In this document: positions 33,793 to 41,771 of the stretch, piece after piece
How the letters are laid out: every line of letters starts with the position of its first letter
Numbering within the stretch: position 1 is the first letter of the stretch
Origin: Candidatus Zhuqueibacterota bacterium
GTDB taxonomy: Bacteria; Zhuqueibacterota; Zhuqueibacteria; Residuimicrobiales; Residuimicrobiaceae
NCBI GenBank assembly: GCA_963169875.1
Contig: CAUJEL010000176.1
Coordinates: 1 to 49,619, forward strand
Length of the DNA stretch: 49,619 bases
Direction: 5' to 3'
The notes under the pieces: model-generated
The model's database searches: none
Seen by the model: only the letters and a program-made list of their open reading frames with translations
What the model was told of the DNA's origin: nothing
Position numbers and translations under genes: made by a program

Positions 33793-33807
33793 TGGCATGA
33801 AAGTTGC
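33793..33807 (+). promoter_or_regulatory. Sigma-54 promoter of the phosphate operon
   Basis: TGGCATGAAAGTTGC matches the -24/-12 consensus TGGCAC-N5-TTGC with exactly ten bases between the invariant GG and GC. Transcription would start near 33818-33820, leaving a leader of about 30 bases before the AGGAG and the ATG at 33850. Confidence 0.75.
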
Positions 33808-33849
33808 GTTGGTGATGCATAATTGTCTCACATCAGTACAGGAGAAAGT

Positions 33850-34476
33850 ATGCCCGAGATCAAACCCCGCTTTGAGTTTCGCGCCTTTGCGCAGAATTTC
33901 GGCATCGTCGAAGAGAAGATGCGCCAGTTGAGCGCGGTGGAGCAGATTCGCGAGAGTATGGAAATTTACATCATGTCCGCCGCCAACAACGAGAACAACA
34001 CCAAGATCCGCGACAATCTCATGGACATCAAGGTGTTTGTCCAGGCGCAGAAGGGTCTGGAGCAGTGGAATCCGCGCATGAAGGGGCAGTTCCCGATGAC
34101 GGCGGCGATGATTCGCGACGAGGTCTTTCCCGCCTTTGGCGTCGCGGTGCCGGCGTTCAAACGGGAGGTCTATACGCTGGAGCAGTACATCAACGAGATC
34201 ATCAAGCCGCATCCGGATCTCGCGGCGGTGAATATTTTCAAGCGCCGCACGGGTTTCACCATCAACGGCTGCATCGCCGAGCTGGCGGATGTCTATGTCA
34301 ACGGCGCCCGGATCATGACGGCCAATCTCGAATCTGTGGATGTCGAGGCCATCCTCGCAGCGAAAAAAATGGTCGGCCTCGATGGGTATGAAAATGTCAA
34401 CTATCTGCTCGCCATCAAACGCGTCATCGGCATGGCGCCGATGGCCGAAGATTCGCCGTACCGGGTCAAGTTATAG
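33850..34476 (+). CDS. Uncharacterised protein, first gene of the sigma-54 operon
   Basis: A 208-residue soluble protein with no signal peptide. I chose the ATG at 33850, preceded by AGGAG (33840-33844); an in-frame TTG upstream would lie almost on the transcription start. The N-terminal part is helical (EKMRQLSAVEQIRESMEIYI). The C-terminal 90 residues are a compact alpha/beta segment (FTINGCIAELADVYVNGARI, ENVNYLLAIKRVIG). I do not recognise the family. It precedes a CYTH gene by 13 bases, and the beta-rich C-terminal part could be a distant CYTH-like or phosphatase-associated fold, but nothing in the sequence proves this. It is probably dedicated to phosphate or polyphosphate metabolism by position. 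Confidence 0.8.
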   Translation: MPEIKPRFEFRAFAQNFGIVEEKMRQLSAVEQIRESMEIYIMSAANNENNTKIRDNLMDIKVFVQAQKGLEQWNPRMKGQFPMTAAMIRDEVFPAFGVAVPAFKREVYTLEQYINEIIKPHPDLAAVNIFKRRTGFTINGCIAELADVYVNGARIMTANLESVDVEAILAAKKMVGLDGYENVNYLLAIKRVIGMAPMAEDSPYRVKL

Positions 34477-34489
34477 GAGATTTTGGCGT

Positions 34490-34960
34490 ATGGGAAAAGA
34501 AGTCGAGCGCAAGTTTCTCGTCAAGGGTCCGTTCGCCCATCTGGCGCATAAGAAAACGCGCATTGTGCAGGGTTATCTCTGTTCCGTGCCCGAGCGCACG
34601 GTGCGGGTGCGCATCAAGGGTGACGCAGGGTATCTGACCATCAAGGGCATCGGCAACGCATCCGGCGCCAGCCGTTACGAGTGGGAGCGCGAGATCGGCG
34701 TCGACGAGGCCGAAGAGCTGCTGAAAATCTGCGAGCCGGGCGTCATCGACAAATATCGTTACCAGGTCAGGGCGGGGGAGCACACCTTCGAAGTGGACGA
34801 GTTTCATGGCGACAACGAGGGGTTGATTGTGGCCGAAGTCGAGTTGGCCAATGAGGAGGATGCCTTTGAAAAGCCGCAGTGGCTCGGCGAAGAGGTGACC
34901 GGCGATGTCCGCTACTACAATTCGATGCTGATGAAGACGCCCTATACAACCTGGAAATAG
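34490..34960 (+). CDS. CYTH-domain triphosphate tunnel metalloenzyme
   Basis: A 156-residue single CYTH domain. The diagnostic ExExK motif is at the N-terminus (KEVERKFLV, Glu4, Glu6, Lys8), followed by tunnel strands TVRVRIKG, YLTIKG, RYEWEREI, VIDKYRYQVRAG, TFEVDEFHG and IVAEVELANEED. Bacterial members of this size usually hydrolyse inorganic triphosphate, or sometimes thiamine triphosphate. It shares the tunnel fold with the VTC protein at 27625. The start ATG follows AGGAG (34475-34479), which overlaps the previous stop region, indicating coupled translation. Confidence 0.92.
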   Translation: MGKEVERKFLVKGPFAHLAHKKTRIVQGYLCSVPERTVRVRIKGDAGYLTIKGIGNASGASRYEWEREIGVDEAEELLKICEPGVIDKYRYQVRAGEHTFEVDEFHGDNEGLIVAEVELANEEDAFEKPQWLGEEVTGDVRYYNSMLMKTPYTTWK

Positions 34961-34997
34961 GGCCGGCGAATGATTGGTATCAAACGAGCAGGATGAT

Positions 34998-36593
34998 ATG
35001 AGCGCTTACGATCCTTTGGACATGCACAACTACCGCATCGAGAAACTGCCGAAGCGGGAAAAGTCGCGATTCGAAAAATATCTGGCCTGGTCGGGTCCCT
35101 TTCTGGCGCTGCTGGCCTGGTTGTTGTTTGCGTTCTGGATCAAGCTGCCGTTTTTGCAGGACATCGATGCGGCCAGTCTGGTTTCCAAAGAGGCCAGGGC
35201 CGCCTATGGGGCGCTGGGCGCGGCGGGATTCACGCGCAGCAATGAACTCATGCTCGCTTTTTTTGTGGCGAGTCTGATTCTGTGGATCACCGAGGCGATT
35301 CCCAATTACATGACTTCGCTCATCCTCATCGTCGGACTGGTCCTGAGCGGCGTTTTGACGGATAAAGTGGCCTATGCGCAGCTCGGGCATCCGGTGATGT
35401 GGTTGAACATCATGTCCTTCGTCCTGGCGAGCATGCTGGTGAAAACCGGCGTCGCCAAACGTTTTGCGCTGTGGTTCATCATCCGCTTCGGCAAGAACGC
35501 CGGTTATATCTTTCTCAGCTTCATCGTCATCAATCTGGTTTTATCCGCGTTCATTTCGGCAACGACGGCCAAGGCGGCCATTCTGCTGCCCATCTTCATG
35601 GTGATCGCCGCCATCTATGGCGCGCGCAGCGGCGAGGGGCACACCAATTTCGGCCGCAGCATCGTGCTGCAGAATCTCTTTCAAATCAACATCGGCGCGG
35701 CTTCCTTCATGACCGGATCCGGGGCGAATCTGCTCGCCGTGGCCCTGATCGGCGGCGCCATGGGCGGCAAGATCTTTTTCTCCGACTGGATGATTGCGAT
35801 GCTGCCGATTCAACTGGGCACGATGCTGCTCGGCATGCTGCTGGCGATGCGCCTCTTTTTTCCGCTCAAGCCGGAGGAGCGGCTGCCGCAGGTGGAAGGC
35901 GGCATGGAGCGGCTGCGGCAGGAGTATCAAAAACTCGGACCGCTGGCGTTTCAGGAGATTAAGTCGGTGGTCATCTTTCTCGCCATCCTCGCCTTGTGGG
36001 CGACTGACCGCCTGCACGGCATCGATCCGACCGCGGTGGCTTTTGTCGGGGCGATCATCGCGCTGCTGCCGCGCATCGGGGTGGTCGAGTGGAACGATGT
36101 CGATATTCCCTGGCACCTCATGCTCTTCTCCGCGGGGGCCTACACACTGGGCGCCGGTCTGGCCGTCACCGATCTGCCGTCGCTTTCGGTGAACGCATTG
36201 TTCGACCATCTCGGCATCGGGCAAGGTACGCCCTTCTGGGTGCTCTACCTGCTCCTGACGGGCGTCATGATTTTCAGCGCGCTGCTGTTTCAGTCCAAGA
36301 CCATGCGTACCATGATTTTTGTGCCCATCGCCATCGGTGTGGCGACGCGGTTTGGTTTCAACATTGTCAGCCTGGCGTTGCCGGTGGCGTTCATGATCGA
36401 ACACGTCTATGTGCTGCCCTTCAACAGCAAACCGGCTGCGCTGCTCTATGAGACCGATCGTTACAGTCTCTCGGACGCTTTCAAATTCGGCTTCACCATG
36501 ATGGTGATCGCCTGGGTGTTGATCATGATCGCCGGAGAGACGTGGTTCCGCTATCTGGGCATCACGCCCCAGGGGGTCTTTGGGATATTTTAA
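34998..36593 (+). CDS. DASS/SLC13-family anion transporter
   Basis: A 531-residue inner-membrane protein with about 12 helices and the divalent-anion symporter features: SNELMLAFFVASLILWITEA, the SNT-like SATTAKAAILLPIF, MTGSGANLLAV and FQSKTMRTMIFVPIAIGVAT. Members import dicarboxylates, sulfate or phosphate with sodium, or exchange them. Within this operon phosphate or a phosphorylated anion is the natural guess. A hydrophilic N-terminal tail of about 35 residues precedes the first helix. I start at 34998, since the frame upstream offers only TTG at 34974. Confidence 0.88.
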   Translation: MSAYDPLDMHNYRIEKLPKREKSRFEKYLAWSGPFLALLAWLLFAFWIKLPFLQDIDAASLVSKEARAAYGALGAAGFTRSNELMLAFFVASLILWITEAIPNYMTSLILIVGLVLSGVLTDKVAYAQLGHPVMWLNIMSFVLASMLVKTGVAKRFALWFIIRFGKNAGYIFLSFIVINLVLSAFISATTAKAAILLPIFMVIAAIYGARSGEGHTNFGRSIVLQNLFQINIGAASFMTGSGANLLAVALIGGAMGGKIFFSDWMIAMLPIQLGTMLLGMLLAMRLFFPLKPEERLPQVEGGMERLRQEYQKLGPLAFQEIKSVVIFLAILALWATDRLHGIDPTAVAFVGAIIALLPRIGVVEWNDVDIPWHLMLFSAGAYTLGAGLAVTDLPSLSVNALFDHLGIGQGTPFWVLYLLLTGVMIFSALLFQSKTMRTMIFVPIAIGVATRFGFNIVSLALPVAFMIEHVYVLPFNSKPAALLYETDRYSLSDAFKFGFTMMVIAWVLIMIAGETWFRYLGITPQGVFGIF

Positions 36594-36634
36594 GCGGGAC
36601 TCTGATCCACCACCTAACATCACTGAAGGTTGTT

Positions 36635-37279
36635 ATGACGGTATTATTCAGGAAACACAAACAGCTTGAAGCGCAGATCGACGAGTATCTCGATCTGGTC
36701 GTTCAGGGCGGCTTGCTGTTCAAGCAGGGTGTCAAACTCTATCTCCAGGGGCGGCTGGAGGAGTTTGAGACGCGGTTGCAGCAATTGCAGGAGATGGAAG
36801 AGAAGGGCGACGAACTGCGCCGGCACATCGAAACCAAACTCTATCTGCGCACGTTGATCCCGGAATCGCGGGGTGATGTGCTCGGTTTGCTGGAGAGTTC
36901 GGACAAGGTGCTCAACCGCATCACCGAAACATTGCTGCAGATATCGGTTGAAATCCCCGATATTCCGGATGATCTCGATCCGCTCTACAATGATCTGGCG
37001 GATTATGCCATCTCCACGGTGGAGGGCATGGTCAAGGCCATTCGCGCCTATTTCCGGGACCTGACCTCCGTGCGCGACAATATCAATCAGGTGTTGTTCT
37101 ACTGCAAGGAGACCAACAAAACGGCCGAGAATTTCAAACGGGCTGTGTTCCGTCGTGAGCTGCGTTTGAGCCATAAAATCCATTTGCGCTATTTCGCCTA
37201 TCACGCCGAGCTGATCGCGGAAGAAGCGGAAGATGTCTGCGACCGTCTTTCCATCGCGACCATCAAACGATATATCTGA
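36635..37279 (+). CDS. DUF47 (PhoU-like) phosphate transport regulator
   Basis: A 214-residue all-helical protein of the DUF47/YkaA family, related in fold to PhoU. Family features include EEKGDELRRHIETKLYL near residue 55 and DRITETLLQIS-like VLNRITETLLQIS after it. Such proteins are encoded beside PiT transporters and are needed for, or regulate, them. Here it lies 12 bases before the PiT gene. The ATG at 36635 has GAAGG upstream. Confidence 0.9.
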   Translation: MTVLFRKHKQLEAQIDEYLDLVVQGGLLFKQGVKLYLQGRLEEFETRLQQLQEMEEKGDELRRHIETKLYLRTLIPESRGDVLGLLESSDKVLNRITETLLQISVEIPDIPDDLDPLYNDLADYAISTVEGMVKAIRAYFRDLTSVRDNINQVLFYCKETNKTAENFKRAVFRRELRLSHKIHLRYFAYHAELIAEEAEDVCDRLSIATIKRYI

Positions 37280-37291
37280 GAATAGGGCGCG

Positions 37292-38590
37292 ATGATCTGG
37301 TTTTTCCTCATAAGCGGTCTTTTCCTGGGCTGGTCCCTGGGCGCCAACGATGCCGCCAATGTCTTCGGCACCGCGGTCGGGACGCGCATGGTGCGCTTCA
37401 AGGTAGCGGCGCTGATCTCCAGCGTGTTTGTGATACTCGGTGCGGTGACGGCCGGTTCGGGCACCACCGAGACGCTGGGCGCCCTCGGCGCCGTCGATGC
37501 CATTGCCGGTTCCTTCACGGTGGCCCTGATGGCGGCGATCACGGTCGCCTGGATGACGCGGACGGCGCTGCCGGTCTCCACGACGCAGGCGATCGTGGGC
37601 GCCATCATCGGCTGGGACTGTTTCACGCGATCGCCGATCAATTTTGGCGTGCTGGGCAAGATCGTCGGGTCGTGGATATTTTCACCGGTTCTGGCGGCGC
37701 TGCTGGCCATGGCGCTCTATTTCATTTTCAGATGCTGCCTGGACAAGGCCAAAATCCACATGCTGCGCCTGGATGCCTATACCCGCACCGGCCTGATCGT
37801 GGTCGGCGCTCTGGGCGCTTACAGTCTCGGCGCCAACAACATCGCCAACGTCATGGGCGTTTTTGTGCATGCTTCGCCTTTTGAGACGATCGATGTGTAC
37901 CAGCTCTTTTCGATTTCCGGAACGCAGCAGCTCTTTCTGCTGGGCGGATTGGCCATCGCCGTCGGCATCTACACCTATTCGCATCGCATGATGACGACCG
38001 TCGGCAATGACATCTTCAAGCTCACGCCGGTGCTCGCGCTCATCGTCGTTCTGGCGCAATCGCTGGTGTTGCTGATTTTCGCCTCCAAGAGTCTGCAGGG
38101 CGCCTTGATCGCGATCGGGCTGCCGCCAATCCCCCTGGTGCCGGTTTCCAGCTCCCAGGCGATCATCGGCGCCATCCTCGGGATCGGTCTTGTCAAGGGG
38201 GGCAGGGGACTGAATTACAGGATTTTGATAAAAATCTCCCTGGGATGGATTATCACGCCGGTCATGGCGGCGATGTTGAGCTTTTTCGCCCTCTTTTTTA
38301 TGCAAAACGTGTTCGAACTGGAAGTGATTCAGAAAGAGCCCGCGCATCCCGCTGTGCATCAGATCGAACGCATCGATGCGCCTGATGCGGAGGAAAGCGT
38401 CCGGCATGGCCAGACGGAGAGGAGCCTCGAACGGGCCCTGAACCCGGCCAATCCTGAGGGCGGGCGGCCGCAGAATCAGACGTTTGCCCCGGTGGAGCGG
38501 CGGGCGATGGCGGCGGCCGACAGTACGCACCCGGTTGTGATTGATACGACGGCAATGTCATACCCTGAAAATGAAGCGAATGAACCATAA
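37292..38590 (+). CDS. PiT-family inorganic phosphate transporter
   Basis: A 432-residue transporter with the duplicated PHO-4 signatures: GWSLGANDAANVFGTAVG (14-31) and GAYSLGANNIANVMG, plus LPVSTTQAIVGAIIG and VPVSSSQAIIGAILG. It imports metal-phosphate with protons or sodium. After the last helix (ending near FFMQNVFEL) there is an unusual hydrophilic tail of about 80 residues, rich in Glu, Arg, Pro and Asn; most PiT proteins end shortly after the last helix. The tail could bind DUF47. The order DUF47-PiT is standard. Confidence 0.93.
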   Translation: MIWFFLISGLFLGWSLGANDAANVFGTAVGTRMVRFKVAALISSVFVILGAVTAGSGTTETLGALGAVDAIAGSFTVALMAAITVAWMTRTALPVSTTQAIVGAIIGWDCFTRSPINFGVLGKIVGSWIFSPVLAALLAMALYFIFRCCLDKAKIHMLRLDAYTRTGLIVVGALGAYSLGANNIANVMGVFVHASPFETIDVYQLFSISGTQQLFLLGGLAIAVGIYTYSHRMMTTVGNDIFKLTPVLALIVVLAQSLVLLIFASKSLQGALIAIGLPPIPLVPVSSSQAIIGAILGIGLVKGGRGLNYRILIKISLGWIITPVMAAMLSFFALFFMQNVFELEVIQKEPAHPAVHQIERIDAPDAEESVRHGQTERSLERALNPANPEGGRPQNQTFAPVERRAMAAADSTHPVVIDTTAMSYPENEANEP

Positions 38591-38637
38591 CCGAGCAACC
38601 AACCAACAACGTCCACAAAACTAACAGAGGAGAGGAT

Positions 38638-39933
38638 ATGGACGCAATGAAAGTACAATGGCTTAAAAACGCGGCGACGCTGTGCATCGCGGTGCTGTTC
38701 TTCGCAGGAGAGGCGGGTTTGCTGGCACAGGGAGCCAAGGTGCCGGGCGGCACTTACAAGGTGCCGCTTGGTGCAGAGGTCCGCAATGGCAAGATGGTAT
38801 TTGAGACCGAGGACGGTGACTATCGCTGGTGGTTCGATTCCCGCGTCCAGTTTGACGGCGCCCACTTTTTTGAGAACAAGAACGACATGAGCAGCAGTTT
38901 CGTGTTGCGCCGTGTGACGTTTGCCATGAAGGCGCAACTGGCCAGGGACTGGGAGGCGGAGGTGGACGTCGATTTCGGCGAGGCGACCTACCCGGAAGCC
39001 AACCTCGATGCGCGCGATATGTGGATAAAATACAGCGTGCCCAACAGCGGCTTGTCGTTCATGGTCGGCAATTTCAAGGAGCCCTTCGGCATGGAACGCC
39101 TCAACAGCTCGCGCCTGCTGACCTTCCTGGAGCGTTCGGCGCCCACCAACGCCTTCGCCCTCGGCCGCCGCATCGGCGTCTCCGGGCGCTACTATAACCA
39201 GTACGGCCAGCTCACCCTGGCAGCCATGGGCCACGAGCTCTTCAACCGCGTCGACAAGGGTCAGCGCGATGACGGCATGTCCGGCAACCTCCGCATCAGC
39301 GCCGCGCCCGTCAACCAGCACGGCAAGAACCTGCACATCGGTTTCGGCTACTCTTCGAAAAACCCCGAGACCCTGCCCGATCTGGCCGAGAACACCATCG
39401 AGATCAGGACGAGAACCGAAAATTATATCTTCGATCCCAAGCAGCTCCACACCGGCGACATCAAGGATGTCAATTATTATACGCGCTACAACTATGAGCT
39501 GATGGGCATCAAGGGACCCTTCTACTTTCAGGCTGAGGCTTTCTCCACCGAGATTTTTCGCTGGTACGACAAGCCGGAGATCAACCTGCGCGGCGCCTAT
39601 GCGACCCTGGCCTGGACGCTGACCGGCGAGACCCGCTACTACTACATCGACGAGGGTGAAGTCGGTCCGGTCGAAAAGCCGAAGCACGATTGGGGCGCTC
39701 TGGAAGTGGCGGCGCGCGTCAGCTATACCGATCTCAACGACCTCGGCGCCGGCATTCACGGCGGTTCTTCCAGGCAACTGATGCTCGGCCTCAACTACTA
39801 TCCCAACACCAATATCCGGCTGATGTTCAATTACTCCATCGTCGATCTCGATGAGTATGCCACGCGCAAGGGCAATCTCTTCGGCGATGACGACCATTCT
39901 TTTGTACAAATGAGAATTCAGGCATCCCTGTAA
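38638..39933 (+). CDS. Phosphate-selective porin O/P (OprP/OprO-like)
   Basis: A 431-residue outer-membrane beta-barrel. Signal peptide cut near GLLAQ. The porin O/P pattern is clear: WWFDSRVQFDGAHFF, SFVLRRVTFAMKAQL, DWEAEVDVDFGE, the NLDARDMWIKY and SFMVGNFKEPFGMERLNSS segments, then many alternating strands to a C-terminal MRIQASL. OprP-type porins form trimers selective for phosphate or polyphosphate. It completes an outer-to-inner-membrane phosphate route with the preceding PiT gene. GAGGAGAGG lies just before the ATG. Confidence 0.9.
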   Translation: MDAMKVQWLKNAATLCIAVLFFAGEAGLLAQGAKVPGGTYKVPLGAEVRNGKMVFETEDGDYRWWFDSRVQFDGAHFFENKNDMSSSFVLRRVTFAMKAQLARDWEAEVDVDFGEATYPEANLDARDMWIKYSVPNSGLSFMVGNFKEPFGMERLNSSRLLTFLERSAPTNAFALGRRIGVSGRYYNQYGQLTLAAMGHELFNRVDKGQRDDGMSGNLRISAAPVNQHGKNLHIGFGYSSKNPETLPDLAENTIEIRTRTENYIFDPKQLHTGDIKDVNYYTRYNYELMGIKGPFYFQAEAFSTEIFRWYDKPEINLRGAYATLAWTLTGETRYYYIDEGEVGPVEKPKHDWGALEVAARVSYTDLNDLGAGIHGGSSRQLMLGLNYYPNTNIRLMFNYSIVDLDEYATRKGNLFGDDDHSFVQMRIQASL

Positions 39934-39951
39934 CCCATAGGAGAGTGAAAC

Positions 39952-40875
39952 ATGAAAAATCGCTCATTACTCATCGCGCTGCTGGTTTTCGCCGCCCTGC
40001 TGGTGATCTCCTGCTCGCGCGAAGCCCCGGTCCAACCGCCGCCTCCGCCGCCACCGGTCTATATCTCCCTGAATGAGATCTATTCACGCGGCACAGATGC
40101 GGAACCCGACTGGATTGAACTCTACAACTCTTCCGCCGAAGAGCAGGATGTCAGCGGCTATAAACTCTACGACAGCGGCGGCAAGGAGGGGACAAAGCCC
40201 AAACTGACCCTGCCCGCCGGCACCGTGATTCCCGCTCTCGGGCTGCTGGTGGTGGTCGTGGATGACACCACCGCCGCCGGTTTTGGCCTCTCCAGCGGCG
40301 GTGAAGAGGTCTGGCTGGAGGATGCAACCGGCAAGGTGATCGACAGCGTGGTTTTTCCCGCGCTCGAGGCGACCCAGTCCTACGGAAGGACTTTCGAGGG
40401 AAGCACGGCGTGGAAAGTATGGGATCAGGTCACCCGCGGTCTGGGCAACACCGGCAGCGAGGTGATCGTTCTGCCGGTCAAGATGAACGAGGCCTTCTCG
40501 CGCGGCGTTGAGGGCAATCTCGACTGGGTCGAGATTTACAATCCCTCCAATATCGCCGTCTCCCTGAGCGGTTACCAGATCTATGACACCGGCGGCAAGG
40601 CAGGGACCAAGCCCAAGTTGGTCTTCCCGGCCGGAGCCTCCGCGCCCGCCAAAGGCTTTTACGTCATCACCGTCGATGACACCTCGGCCGCCGGGTTCGG
40701 TCTCTCCAGCGGCGGCGACGAGATCTGGCTCGAGGATCCCGCCAGCGTGCTGATCGATAACATCAAGATTCCGGCCATGCCGGTGGATACGAGTTCCTAT
40801 GCCCGCATCCCCGATGGGGCGGACAACTGGCAGATTACCATGAACGCGACCAAGGGTGCGTCCAATAAACCATAA
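39952..40875 (+). CDS. Lipoprotein with two lamin-tail domains
   Basis: A 307-residue surface or periplasmic lipoprotein. The lipobox is LLVISCS with Cys21 as the acylated residue, followed by a proline run (PPPPPPP). Two lamin-tail (LTD) domains follow, each with SLNEIYSRGTDAEPDWIELYN-type starts (the second is MNEAFSRGVEGNLDWVEIYN) and SSGGEEVWLED / SSGGDEIWLED ends. LTDs are immunoglobulin-like folds often attached to secreted nucleases, phosphatases or adhesins. It lies 18 bases after the porin gene and so probably belongs to the phosphate operon. Confidence 0.85.
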   Translation: MKNRSLLIALLVFAALLVISCSREAPVQPPPPPPPVYISLNEIYSRGTDAEPDWIELYNSSAEEQDVSGYKLYDSGGKEGTKPKLTLPAGTVIPALGLLVVVVDDTTAAGFGLSSGGEEVWLEDATGKVIDSVVFPALEATQSYGRTFEGSTAWKVWDQVTRGLGNTGSEVIVLPVKMNEAFSRGVEGNLDWVEIYNPSNIAVSLSGYQIYDTGGKAGTKPKLVFPAGASAPAKGFYVITVDDTSAAGFGLSSGGDEIWLEDPASVLIDNIKIPAMPVDTSSYARIPDGADNWQITMNATKGASNKP

Positions 40876-40898
40876 TCCATGTATCTTCTTTGCAGTTG

Positions 40899-40930
40899 AT
40901 GGAGACCGTCTCGTGATGAGCGGTCTCCAT
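40899..40930 (+). promoter_or_regulatory. Perfect 10-bp hairpin between two lipoprotein genes
   Basis: ATGGAGACCG (40899-40908) and CGGTCTCCAT (40921-40930) enclose a 12-base loop. No T-run follows, so it is more likely an mRNA-processing or stability element, or a translational control hairpin ten bases before the next start, than a terminator. Confidence 0.5.
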
Positions 40931-40939
40931 TCCTACTAT

Positions 40940-41695
40940 ATGAGCCTTATGAAAAACATCTCTCTATTTGCCTGTATCCTCCTGCTGGCGGCGTGCTCCC
41001 GAAAGGATCCCGTGACCGCCACCCCCGGCGTGGAGGTCACGACCCTGAAGCCCATCGCCTCCATCGATCTGCTGCCCCACATCCCGGAACCCTCAGGGCT
41101 TGCCTACCATCCCGGTCACAATGCCTTGCTGGTGGTCTCGGATGCCAAATCCGATATCTTTGAAATCGGGCTCGATGGCGCCCTGATCCGTACCCTGGCG
41201 ACGACCAGTTCCGATCTGGAAGGGGTTGCCGTTTCCGCAGGCGGCGATACACTCTATGTGGCGGAGGAGCGCAACCAGCTGATCACCCTGTACTCAAGTG
41301 CGGGCGTCCGGCTGCATTCCCTGCCGGTGCGGGTGGCGACGCTGGACAACAACGCCCTGGAAGGCGTCGCCGTCGATCGCCAAAATCACCTCTGGGTGCT
41401 CAATGAGAAGAATCCGCGCCTGCTGCTGCAATTTCATAACGGGCAGGAGGTGAGCCGGGTGGAGATCACCCATGTCAACGATCTGTCCGACATCTGTTGC
41501 GATACGGTGGATGAAAGTTTATGGATTATCAGCGACGAATCGAGAAAGATCATAAAAATCGCCCGCAATGGAAATCTGCTGGGTGAATGGGCGCTTTCCT
41601 TTGACAAGGGAGAGGGTATCGCTTTCGCGGGTGACAAGATGTATGTCGTCAATGATCAGGATGGCAAACTCTATATTTTTTCCAGACCGCAATAA
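40940..41695 (+). CDS. SdiA-regulated/YjiK-like beta-propeller lipoprotein
   Basis: About 251 residues with a lipobox CILLLAACS and a beta-propeller built of repeated D/E-GVA-V units (SDLEGVAVSAGGDTLYVAEE, ALEGVAVDRQNHLWVLNE, LSDICCDTVDESLWIISDE, KGEGIAFAGDKMYVVND). This matches the SdiA-regulated domain family, which is phytase-like in fold. The ATG at 40940 or 40949 is the start; neither has a strong ribosome site. A phytase-like propeller fits the phosphate context, but canonical catalytic residues cannot be confirmed here. Confidence 0.8.
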   Translation: MSLMKNISLFACILLLAACSRKDPVTATPGVEVTTLKPIASIDLLPHIPEPSGLAYHPGHNALLVVSDAKSDIFEIGLDGALIRTLATTSSDLEGVAVSAGGDTLYVAEERNQLITLYSSAGVRLHSLPVRVATLDNNALEGVAVDRQNHLWVLNEKNPRLLLQFHNGQEVSRVEITHVNDLSDICCDTVDESLWIISDESRKIIKIARNGNLLGEWALSFDKGEGIAFAGDKMYVVNDQDGKLYIFSRPQ

Positions 41696-41771
41696 TCAAA
41701 TTTACATGAAATATCCTTGTGCCTTACGACCTGTTTTTGTAAATTGGATCAACATCAAATAGGAGGCGCGT

